Positions 46,620 through 57,559 of a DNA stretch of 64,000 nt are shown here, piece after piece; within the stretch, counting starts at the first letter, position 1; each line of letters starts with the position of its first letter. The notes below the pieces were generated by a model. That model saw nothing but the letters and a program-made list of their open reading frames with translations. It had not been told where the DNA came from and did not search any database. The stretch comes from Cunninghamia lanceolata. Lineage: Eukaryota; Streptophyta; Pinopsida; Cupressales; Cupressaceae. The DNA lies in the NCBI GenBank assembly GCA_027924645.1, contig BSBN01000494.1, positions 754,001 through 818,000 on the forward strand. Reading direction: 5' to 3'. The position numbers and the translations under genes are program-made.

Positions 46620-49600
46620 TTAGTTCATCACCGGAGGGGTAATAACCCTTAACTTCTCCTTGAGATACTCAAAAGAGTCCTTAGGTAGAGGTTTGGTAAA
46701 GATATCTGCAATATGATCCTTGGAAGGCACAAACTCCAATCTGACTTCATTCTTGTTCACTTGCTCTCTCAAAAAGTGAAACTTGATGGATATATGTTTA
46801 GTCTTTGAATGCAACACCGAATTCTTAGATATATTTATTGCACTTGAATTATCATAGAAGATTGTGATAGGCTCCTCATACTCCACTCTTATGTCTCTTC
46901 GCATCTGCTTCATCCACAAAACTTGAGTTCAACTACCTGCTGCTGCAATATATTCTGTTTCTGCAGTAGACAAAGATATTGCCTCTTGTTTCTTGCTCAG
47001 CCAAGAAACCAATCTCTTCCCCAAAAAGAATGCTCCACCACTGGTACTCTTCCGGTCATCCACATCTCCTACCCAATCCGCACCTGTATATGCATGAAGA
47101 GAGAAATTATGATCTCTAGGATACCACAAACCATACTCAACTGTCCCTTTTAGATACCTAAAAATCCTCTTGATTGCCATGACATGAGATTCTCTAGGAT
47201 CAGCTTGGAATCTAGCAACAAGACCAACAACATTCATAATATCAGGTCTAGTTTGAGTGAGATACAACAATCCTCCAATCATTGACCTGTACTTTTTCTG
47301 ATCAGTCTTAGGAGAGTCATCATCTTTGCTCAATTTACATCCAGTTGCCATGGGAGTACTCATTGGTTTTGTCTCTTCCATCCCAAATTTCTTCAATAAT
47401 TCTTTCACATATTTGGTCTGAGAAATGAAGATTCCTTTCTTAGTTTGAATGATTTGCAGACCCAAGAAGAAATTCATTTCCCTAAGCATGGACATCTCAA
47501 ATTCACTTTTCATTTGATTTGCAAAGGTTTTGCACATACTATCTCTTCCTCCAAAAATGATATCATCAACAAATACTTCAACAATCAAGATATTTTCATG
47601 ATCAATTTGGAGTACAAATTACTGTTAGCAGTACTTTGTTAAAACCAATCTTCAAAAGATGCTTATCCAATCTTTCATACCAGGCTCTTAGGGCTTGCTT
47701 GAGTCCATACAGTGCTTTCTTCAACTTACAGACCATATCACCATGATCAGATAATTGAAATCCATCCGGTTGCTCAATGTATACTTCTTCTTCCAAGTCA
47801 CCATTCAGGAAGGCAAACTTGACATCCATCTGATACACTTTGAAATCCTTGAAGGCAGCAAAAGCAAGAAATAATCTGACTGCTTCAATTCTTGCCACCG
47901 GAGAAAAAGTTTATTCAAAATCAACTCCTTCTATTTGAGAGTAACCATTGCAGACCAATCTGGCTTTATTTCTGATTACTTCACCAACTTCATTCAGTTT
48001 ATTCCGGAAGACCCATTTGGTTCCAATCACATTCTTGTTTTTAGGTCTGGGAACAAGATCCCATGTGTGATTCTTCTCAATTTGCATTAGTTCTTCCTTC
48101 ATTACCTTAGTCCAGTTTTCATCATTGCAAGCTCCATTCACTGTCCTCGGTTCAACTTTTGAGATCAGACAATACTCTTCTGAATCTTGAGCAATCCTTC
48201 TTCTTGTTTATACACCTTTGCTTTTATCACCTATAATCTAATCTTCAAAGTGATTCAGTTTTACATACTTGGGAACTTTGGGAGTTTCTTGCACTTATGA
48301 TTCTTGAATAGGTTCATTCAAACTGATCTCTTCTTCCTGATTTACTGGATCAATTTGAATCTGAATTTCAGAGGGAGCTTGGACTTCTTGAAAAAAAACA
48401 TCATTTTGATCATCTTCATCATATTCATAAAACCTTGAGGGTTTTTCAATTCCTTCATCAACCTTCACATTTGTACTTTCCACAATCTTCCTTAATCTCT
48501 TGTTATAACAACGATATGCTTTGCTTTGAGTAGAATAACCCAAGAATATTCCTTCATCACTTCTAGCATCAAATTTTCCTAGATCTTCATCTCTTTTAAT
48601 GTAACATTTGCTTCCAAAGACTCTAAAATACCTCATAGTAGGAGTGATGCCAAACCAAAGTTCATAAGGAGTCTTACCGGTATTGCTTTTGATTTGTACT
48701 CGATTGAGAGTATAAACTGCAGTGCTGACAGCTTCTCTCCAATAGATCTGAGGAACATTTGCTTCCATCATCATGGTCCTGGATGCTTCATGGATGGTCC
48801 GGTTCTTTCTCTCCACTACTCCATTCTGTTGTGGAGTCCTAGGAGCAGACAACTGTCTCTTTATTCCATGTTTTTCACAAAATTCTATGAACTCATTGGA
48901 TTTGAATTCTCCACCTCTATTAGACCTCAGACATTTTAATTTTAATCTGGTTTCATTCTCTACTAGAGCCTTGAATATTTTGAATTTGTCAAGAGCTTTT
49001 GATTTCTCTTTCAGAAAAGTAACCCACATCATCTGGGAATGGTCATCAATTAATAACATGAAGTATCTATCACCTTGCACACTCCTTATTCTTGCTGGAC
49101 CACATAGATCAGTATGAACTAAGTCCAATAATCTAGTAGAAGATTGTCCTTTCTTTTGAATGAGACTCTGCTTTGTTTCCCCAATTGACATTCTTTGCAC
49201 AAACTATTTGTAGGTTTCACCAGTTTTGGAAGATCTCTTACAGCCCGAGTGTTGCTTATCTTGATGATACTATCAAAATTCACATGACACATCCTCCTAT
49301 GCCATAGCCAACTCTAATCAATTTGCACAAATTGACAACTTTTACCAGTACCAACTAAATGGAAGATATTACCTTTTGTTTGAGTACCGGATGCAATCTC
49401 TATTCCAAAACTTTCAAAGATCTTGCACTTTCCATTCTTGAATCGGAGATCATAGCCTTTGTCCACCAACTATCCAACACTGAGAAGATTGTGCTTCAAT
49501 CCTTCAACATACAGTACATTACCGGTTTTGTTCTTTCCATCAAAAGAAATAGTTCCTCTACCTCTAATTCTACCAGTAGAATTATCACCAAACTTTAGCA

Positions 49601-50765
49601 CTCCTCTATACCTTTCCAAACCTATGAACTTATTTTTGTCACCTGTCATATGGTGAGAGCATCCACTATCAATGACCCAATCATCCTTTTCTTCAACTTG
49701 GGCAGCTAGAGCTCTTTCTACATCTTTATGATTGACAAGTTCAGAGGGCATTGGATCTTCTTCCTTGATGGCAATAAACACCCAATCACTTCTGGATTTG
49801 TTTCCTGTTTCTGATTCATCATTTGTTACTCCTTCATTATCATCCTCTTCATGAACATAGTAACAATTGTTTTGGAACCTTGATCTGTTAGGATTTGGCC
49901 TTGAAAATCTTTCCAGACACCTTGAGGCAAAATGACCAATCTTATTGCAGTTAAAACACTTAAAAGGCAATTTCCCTTCATACTTACTGGATCCTCTTGG
50001 CAGTCTTTTTGTAATAAGGGCTTCAAGTTGAGCAGTTTTTGCTTCTTCTTCCAGGTCTTTTCTTGCCTTTTCATACCATGATAGTTTCCTTGAAGAGTTC
50101 TCTCTCGGATCAAACCTTTGTTTACCTTTTACAGAGGCACTGGCCTTGAATGCAAATTCAATCTTGGGAGGGGCATCTCCAAACTCGGTCAATTCAAATG
50201 CAGCCAATTTACCAACCAATTGATCTCTTGTGACACCTGAATGGGCTCTAAATTCTTCGATGGCAGCAACCTTGTATTTATAAGTAGGAAGGGATCTAAG
50301 AACTTTGCCAACAATCTCATCCTCATCCAAGACTCCACCAGCACATCTAATGCGACAAACAAGCTCATTTACTCTTGGCATAAAAGTAGTGATATTTTCA
50401 TCTTCTCCCATCTTCAGATTTTCAAATTTTCCTTTCAGACTCTGTAGCCTTGCACATTTAATATACTTGTCTCCTTCATGCAGAAGTTACAATTTTTCCC
50501 AAATCTCAAAAGCAGTTTGTAGGTCAACAACATTTGTCAGCTCTGAATCAGACAAGGCACTTAGAAGAGCTTCTTTAGTCCACAGATTGTTTTCAGCATC
50601 TGTGATTTCATTTGCAGTTTTTGGGCCATTCTGTGGAGTATACTTCATTGAAGCCATGGTCCAGTACTACATTCCCATACATTGTAAGTGACATTGCATG
50701 TGACTTTTCCAAAGATTAAAATTGGTTCCATCAAACTTTAGACTATCCTTCTTGTAGAACGACAT
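46620..50765 (-). pseudogene. Copia-C Gag-Pol polyprotein (decayed)
   Basis: The ATG equivalent at 50765 (MSFYKKDSLKFDGTN) starts a frame broken by stops and shifts at about 50488, 49468, 49310, 49200, 48280, 48210, 47910, 47600 and 46922. Conserved parts: CCHC knuckle [14 protein letters not shown] (about 49918-49959), protease DSG (about 49665), integrase HTDLCG and [19 protein letters not shown] (about 47560), and RNase H (YTGADWVGD, TETEYIA, DNSSA). The middle integrase residue is Asn in LRSNRGGEF where Copia-A and Copia-B have Asp, and RNase H YTGADW replaces YTDADW. Both changes would abolish or impair catalysis. Longest intact stretches are 313, 301 and 219 codons. Confidence 0.93.
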
Positions 50766-50807
50766 CCTAGATCTCCTCAAGCGGTTAAGCTATTTTAGAT
50801 GAACTTA

Positions 50808-50819
50808 GCTCAGATACCA
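50808..50819 (-). promoter_or_regulatory. Primer-binding site of Copia-C (one mismatch)
   Basis: The minus strand reads TGGTATCTGAGC, one base off the tRNA-Met consensus, two bases inside the right LTR. Confidence 0.85.
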
Positions 50820-50821
50820 AT

Positions 50822-52199
50822 TGTTAGATTCAGGATAGACAACTGAGAGGGGTGGGGTGAATCAGTTATCCAAAACTTTCTTGCAATAAAACACTTAAAT
50901 CCACTTTTTAATTTAGTAGCATAATAATAAATCAATCATGGAAACATAATGTATTAAATCAAGAGTAGAAACACATCAACACATAAGACACCAAGATTTT
51001 GATGTGGAAAACCCGGTTAAGGGAAAAACTATGGGATGATTAACCCAAGATTGTATTCTCTGTTAGAAGAATAGAAGGAACAAAATGGCACATGTCAATT
51101 AGGGCTCACTGCCTGAACACACTACTCACAAGAGGCCCACTGCCTACAAGAGACACACTATCTACAAAATAATAAGTATCACATACTTGAACTGGAGAAT
51201 AGCATCTTCACAATGCTTGAGTCAGTTCCATTTAAGCCCAATACTTTTGCTCTACTTTTTGCTCTCCTCTTCGCTACCACACTCTCATCTTCACTAGATC
51301 ACCATGAAATGACTTTACAATTCCTTATTTATACAAGACATCGACTTAGGAATAATCATCTAAGTCGGCAAACATTACAGAGAAAATACATAAATACATC
51401 ATGACTAATTGCAAAAGACTTCACGTGGAACAACACACTGTCGGCCACACAGATCTGAGACTTCAATTTTCTTCTAGGAACACACCAATCTTCACATAAC
51501 ATCTTCAAGATCATCTGCAGGATGTGTAACTCATCTAGTCGGCCAGACTTAGGAAGAACACCATCATCTGGAAGTAATTCTTTAATTGCAAGCTCAAACT
51601 CCAATGTGGACCACCAACATGAACTAGACACGATCCAAAGACCTCCACAAGCTTGCCTAAATCACCAGGAACATCCACACTACATTTGCTTATCGAAATC
51701 CTTATCTCCTTCATCCGGAACCTCAAGAACACAGTCTGTCATCACCGTCACAATGGAGTAGATGCTTGCGGACCTCCAGACCACGAACCAATTGAGTTGT
51801 CAATTTATATTGACTTCCTAAACATTCCCTCAAATCCACAAAATAGGATATTGCATTTTCGGATCTCACTAAACCTATCTGTGTCATTTTGTCACCTCTG
51901 AACACCTGCCAGAACCAGTTTTACTTGAGCAGCCACAACTTCTTCAGATCTTCATGCGGACCTCTGAAATCTTTACTGGATCACCTTAAGACACATATCG
52001 ACAAACCCTTTGATGCACATCCTCTGATCTTCATCTTAGCTAGGATCTTTATCTTAATGTTTTCACCATTCTTCTCTATTCCTGATTAGGACTAATTTTC
52101 TTAATATCCTCAGCACATAGCTCATCCAATCCTTATCATCAATGCAACAGGAGTGTGTTGACATCAATGACAACACCGGCTAGGCCCATACTTGCAATA
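50822..52199 (-). repeat. Copia-C 5' LTR (right copy)
   Basis: 1,378 bases. A minus-strand tataaataa at 51325-51333 is the promoter candidate. TSD gtccc follows at 52200-52204. Confidence 0.93.
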
Positions 52200-52204
52200 G
52201 TCCC

Positions 52205-53466
52205 TTGCTAAGGTTGACACCTTGATTAGACATAAATAGGTTACCTTCTACAGAGAACTGAGTTCAACGAATCTTGAAACAACAGACAACCTATCCATCA
52301 AGTCTCTAATCCAAATTGATCGATTGCCTAGTTATGAATGTTCATCATTATTAGTTACCTTTATCATCTATTAATTATCTTATATAGAATGTTGCATTGT
52401 CAAAACCAGACTCAACATCTTATACAACATGCTTCATTTCCTAAAACCAAACACTATCATCACACATCAATCATATCATTAGTCTTATACATATTGTCAC
52501 ACTCTTGAAACTAGACCAGGCGTCTTATACAAGGTGTCTCATTCTTGAAACTAGACACAATCCTATCATTTGCCTTATACAGGTGGTTGCATCATTGAAA
52601 CTAGGCTTGAGGTCTTATACGACATGTTTCCTTCCATGAAACTAGTTGCTATCCTGCACTCCTATCAAACAAGCATGCACTATTTGGCAAGAGGATCTAA
52701 ATGGATGTTGACTCTATTGGTCTAGTTTGTCTTATATTTTTATTTTATTGATCTTTGGTCATGTTACTGTGCGGCTTGATGAAGTCCACAAGTGATGAGA
52801 GGAGTGATGATGGATCATGACCTTGTTCTCTTTGATTTCTGTTTGCGGTTTGTCTTGAGAATATGACTAGGGCAACTAAGTTCCTTGCACATATGATTGG
52901 GGTTCCATTTGGCATAATCAAAATATCCTGTGCAAGTGAAAGGTTATCTAACGCTTTCTTGTACTAGGAATAACATGCTTCATGGTTACTTCCTCACATA
53001 TTCTGACAAGGTTCTATGGTTACTATACTGCGTCATGGTATTCCTTGTCTGTCATGTGTCTATTATGCAATGGATCGCATCTTGTGCCTTGGTCTGTATC
53101 ATGCCATGGTGTCCATTATCCATTGCCATAATAAAAGCTCTATGATGATAATCATGTAATGAAATTAAAGCTCAAAATCTATCAGGCAAGATCTCATTCC
53201 ATTTCAGTCACCCAATCATTCTTCATTTCTTGCTAACACCATCTTTTTTGCATTAACATTTCTTCCATCCGTCTTGCCTATCAAATTGATTTATCAGTAA
53301 ATTTACCAATTTTTTTAGAATTTTTTGAAAATTTTTCAAATTTCCCGAGGGGGCATCATGCTATCCCACTTTATCTGGGGTACGCTGGGGCATGTTCTGA
53401 GCTAAATTTTTCTAATCATTCTTTGACACAATGTTCAAATTCATATTGTATCAAAGAGGGGAAAAA
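52205..53466 (+). other. G1 3' non-coding region, part 2, with polypurine tract
   Basis: Continues G1 after Copia-C. It holds a degenerate array of roughly 40-base units at 52380-52660 and ends in the purine tract aaagaggggaaaaa (53453-53466) directly before the 3' LTR. No coding signal. Confidence 0.8.
52380..52660. repeat. Degenerate 40-bp tandem array in G1 3' region
   Basis: Units marked by cttata(c/t)a...ttgaaactag start at 52380, 52419, 52484, 52524, 52574 and 52614. Spacings are 39, 65, 40, 50 and 40, which fits a 40-base unit with small insertions. Confidence 0.75.
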
Positions 53467-55810
53467 TGTAGACACTCAAAAATGTCCCGAGTCTATGAGT
53501 AACATTTTCACACTAATTTCCATCTCCTCTCACATAATTAAATAATTTTTAATTATTTAATTATTTTCTAATTTCATATTCTTCTATTAATTAAATAATT
53601 TTTAATTATTTAATTAATTCCCTTTTTCTACTTTCTAATCTATAATTAAATAAATTCTTGAGTTAGATACAAAGGATGACTGGCTGTATAAGTCACATTG
53701 GGGAAAGATACATTAGTTTACCGGCTGTAGCAAGTCTAGTACATACAAAGGATTCTATGTATTTAACCTTTTTCTTCACGTCCGGTCTTTGTATATGTAA
53801 CTTGCATCTCCTCATCGGCGTAATCACAACAGTCGGCTAGACAAATCCAACCCTCATCGATAACAAATGTTACACCGAAGAGCAAGATACATACAAATTC
53901 TTTTGTATGTGCTTCAGACTTATCGATCCTTATAAACCACAACTTATTCACTTTTAGCTCCGAGACATGTATAAAATGCAATGTATCTTTCATTATACAT
54001 CTGGACGTGATGCATGCTTTTTACCGTATATTAATCCCCTTTGAATTCCAGGCTGTATGTATAAAGTAATGTATGTGTTGAAACATACATACAAGGCACG
54101 GAATATACAAGCATTTAACTCCTTTTCATAATGACTTCAGATCCACGGCTTGTATGTAATCTATGCACATCGCAATGAACTAGATACTTAGGATGAATGG
54201 CAATATTAGTGACTTCGAGGAAAGTTACATTGTTTTACCAGTTGTAGCAAGTCAAGTCTTGCATTTACAAGATTAGCTCTTCTGTGTATCGGCGAAGGAA
54301 GTATTTGGGTGGTCGAAAGTCTTGCCGATAGGCGAAAAAGAGAATCTCCATCGGTAAGAGATGTGAGATCAGGAGACAAGATTAAAATTAGGCCGACGAA
54401 AGTATGTCACAGCAAAGAAGGAGTCGTGGACATTTCGGCATGAAGTATGTCCATGGGTGGCAGCTTTTGCACTTTGGTAAATCTAAGCAGGAAGTTTTTC
54501 TTAACCCAAATTTTTAGCAGGAAGTTTTTAATGCTATGGTTTTTCTGTAAAACTTTGTTATGGTAAGAAATTTGAGTCTTATGTTTGTTCAAAATGCTCT
54601 TTTTCCTGTAGATGCTTTTATTAATGTTTTAGAGGATTTTATTTTGCATTCAGGTACTACTCTTGTGGGAGGTTTGTTTGAGTGCAGGGATCTTTCCAGT
54701 TAACAAGTGATAGTTAGGGAGGCAATTGGCAGAAGAAGAGGCTCTTGATCTGCAGGGTCTTGATGATGAAAATTGCAGGAGGGCAATTAAAATCTTTGTG
54801 TTTTGTAGACAGTTTTGTTATATGTTGACTTTATCAGTTGGTTAGTTTGTAATAGTGTTGTTTGCACAAAGTTTTATTCTTGTAAGGTTTTAAGCCATAT
54901 ACTTTTTTTGGGTTGACTCATCCTTCTGAGTCAATTTTGTATTGTATTTGTTTTAAAGGGCTACAACCGGAGGTTTTCTTTGCCAATTCTTTCCTGCCGA
55001 TATGCCTTATTGAATTTGGCATTTTGTAAATTTCATTTTATAATTAATATAATTTTAGTGGCTTTGCCACTTTTTCTCAAAAAAATAAAAAAATTATTCA
55101 TTTCATTTTCCCTCCTCTTCTATAATTAAATAATTATTTTTAATTATTTAATTAGTCATTATCTATCTTCCATATATTATTAAATAATATTTTTTCATTA
55201 TTTAATAATTTATCATCTCCTTTTATATTATTAAATAATGATTTTTCAATTATTTAATAATTTATCATTTCCTGTATACATTATTAAATGATTTCTTACA
55301 ATCATTTAATTTATCCAAGCCCTATTTATCAACTAATTTCTTGGATCATGGTCCATTTAATCTCATCCATTGATCATCATATATCATCATTCAATCCTCA
55401 ACCTTCATTCAAATCCAATCCTCTATAAAAGCAAGCCTTCATCTTCATTTCAAGGGTAACCACAATCATAATCTTCAATATTTTGTTGTCATTCATATCA
55501 TTCATCTTGAACCACAATCACAATCTTCAATATTTTGCTATCATCTTGTGATCTTGCTATCATACATCTACATTGAGCCTATCATATATCTTGCATACTA
55601 CAAATTTGAGAGAAAACAAAGCAAAATTAAGAAGAGCAATGGAGGAGAATTAACTTTGGCATAGGATTTGAGATATTATGGCTTTATCATTTGATTTCTA
55701 TTGTCATCTTGTTCTTCATTATTGAATTAGGGCTTTATGGCTTGAATTTAGATAGTTTTGTGGTTGCTATCGATGATTCATGTGTTTCCCCTAATTTTCC
55801 CTGATCTACA
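53467..55810 (+). repeat. G1 3' LTR, split by a 1.4-kb insertion
   Basis: Matches the 5' LTR (1463-1903 plus 33308-33737) except for the insert at about 53660-55094. TATA-like ctctataaaa at 55421-55430. Ends GATCTACA, then TSD gtttg at 55811-55815. Confidence 0.92.
53660..55094 (+). mobile_element. Poly(A)-ended non-LTR insertion, unclassified
   Basis: The 1.4-kb sequence is absent from the 5' LTR of G1. It ends in ctcaaaaaaataaaaaaa, so its 3' end is on the right. Just before the tail, agtggc-ttt-gccact (55057-55071) can form a hairpin. A longer one, ttgactca-tccttc-tgagtcaa, lies at 54913-54934. Near the 5' end a block of about 95 bases (53661-53755) recurs at 54179-54272. No protein domain is found. 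The target appears to have lost about 9 bases and I see no clear TSD. A LINE 3' fragment or a non-autonomous LINE/SINE-like derivative are both possible. Confidence 0.6.
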
Positions 55811-55815
55811 GTTTG
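55811..55815. repeat. Target-site duplication gtttg, right copy (G1)
   Basis: Second copy of the G1 duplication; see 1458-1462. Confidence 0.9.
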
Positions 55816-57141
55816 ATTTTTTCACTTAGTAAATCAATTTGATTATAGTGCTTAGGTTGTTATAATCCATTAATTAATTTCATTTTCAACACAATAAATC
55901 TAATTTTTTTATAGGTGAACTCTCTTTCACAATCAATGCTTGAGATTTCAATTGAATGATGACATTCCAATAACCAAATCCTTCATCTTTATGTTTCAAA
56001 AAATAAACCCAAATTTTTAATAATCATCTATGATTTATGTTAAGAAATAAAAAGGCTCACTCAAAATTGGCATTCGTATTGGGCCACAAATGCATGTTAA
56101 TGAACCCACTACAATGGTTGTGAATATTTCTACTATTTCCTTATAGGCTATCTATACTAGTTACACAATCAAAATATACTTCTTTGCTTTCTTCAATCTT
56201 TAACGATCCTTCTATCATTCCATTAGTATGTGACAAGTTCAACCACATAAAACTTAACTAAACATACCTACTATAGCATAACCAATTGTTATCTTTAAGA
56301 GCTGCTATAATAACATTCATTTTTATCAAACACATTTACAATGGAGACATTCTATTTGTTGTCATGGAAACCTCTACTACAACATTTTTACCAAAATATT
56401 ATCAAAAAAATTATAGGTGTCATCATACAACAACACTTTATAATTGTTATCAACTAGTTGGCCTACATGTTAAGATCAATGTATTGTAGAGCTTGCAATT
56501 CTTTGTAAAAATATTTAAACATTATTGTAATATTGATAATCTAGCTAGGCATAAAAATATTTTAATATTATTATAAATATTGTGCCCTCTTGGAATGGGA
56601 TACCACCTATGAGTAATCGATGAGATTCTCATATGCCATTTGGCTTGTATATAATGATGAATGTAAAAGGTGTATAAGAGAATATATTATGTGTGTAAGA
56701 GGTGCTTAAGAACATCTATGAAATGTAGGGAGTTACATTGTAAGAGCATTTTTACAAGGATTCACAAATGAACTTTTGGAATGACATATTTGGCTAGCTA
56801 ATAATAGTTAGCTATATTAGCATCTCGTAAGTGAAATGAATGCTCCAAATTAGAGCACCAAAGTTGGTATGCTTACTTCTTGATTTTAGGGGTCATGAGA
56901 ATATAAAGAAGGGTGTTTGGATTGAGTGCATTAATTTGACTAGTGCTCTATTTGGATCCATAGTTTCCTATTTATCTTTGGTCAATTTTTGGGGTTTGGG
57001 TTAGTGTTGATCAAGTAGGATTGACAGAGCTCACCAAAAGTGTAAAGATAATGTAGTTTCCTTAAGGTTAACCTAGGAAAATTAAGTAAATGCAAACAAT
57101 TAGGAACAAATCAACCTAAGTTAAATGATGATAACTAGGAC
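55816..57141. other. Unassigned AT-rich stretch
   Basis: Sequence between the nested stack and the LINE. Open frames are at most about 67 codons and show no motif. No repeat boundary was recognised. Confidence 0.6.
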
Positions 57142-57159
57142 CAATAACTTATATTATTA
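57142..57159. repeat. LINE target-site duplication, left copy (18 bp)
   Basis: caataacttatattatta is repeated exactly at 62868-62885. Length and position suit target-primed reverse transcription. Confidence 0.92.
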
Positions 57160-57559
57160 TTATTTTATTGGTAAAGGCAGGTAAAACCTACATTACTTCA
57201 TTAATTCTCAAAAAGAATACATCCTCTAAAATATATCTTCAACTACATTCATCAGTTGCACTCACATGAAAAAACTAACCTACTGTTAAAACTTGTAGCC
57301 ACCACCCATTACCACCCCCCCTTATGCAAGACAGTCAACACTCGCTCCTTCCCAATCATCCATGCTAAAAGAAGACCATTCAACTCCACCTTGGAAAAGT
57401 CCATTCCAATAGCTCTCCTTACCTGGCATAACCCCCTATCATCCCTCTTATAAACTCCACCATTCCTCCTACCTACAATAACAACTACACTACTCTATAC
57501 CACAACAAGAGTCTATTACAAGCATTACCTCCAATTATTTTCTCTTCGAATAAACCAAG

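Larger units (their letters stand above)
44947..52199 (-). mobile_element. Copia-C: decayed Ty1/copia (Sirevirus-like) retrotransposon in G1
   Basis: 7,253 bases, minus strand, TSD gtccc. LTRs 44947-46318 and 50822-52199 differ at about 5 percent by eye. The right LTR ends CAATA where the left ends CAACA, a mutated terminus. Primer site, polyprotein and purine tracts are arranged as in Copia-B, and the protein is close to that of Copia-B. Confidence 0.94.
1463..55810 (+). mobile_element. G1: Tat-lineage Ty3/gypsy LTR retrotransposon, host of the nested stack
   Basis: G1 is the outermost element. Its LTRs start TGTAGACACTC and end GATCTACA, with TSD gtttg. Without inserts the LTR is about 0.9 kb. 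Gene order is gag (36410-38730), protease (38735-39466), RT (40570-41540), RNase H (41541-41965), a second archaeal-type RNase H (42035-42430) and integrase (42440-43804). Integrase after RNase H defines Ty3/gypsy, and the extra RNase H before integrase is known from the Tat clade (Ogre, Retand and relatives). A purine tract, aaagaggggaaaaa, ends at 53466. I found no convincing primer-binding site after 33737. All coding domains carry stops or frameshifts, so it is dead. Three insertions lie directly in it: E1, Copia-C and a 1.4-kb poly(A) element. Confidence 0.92.
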
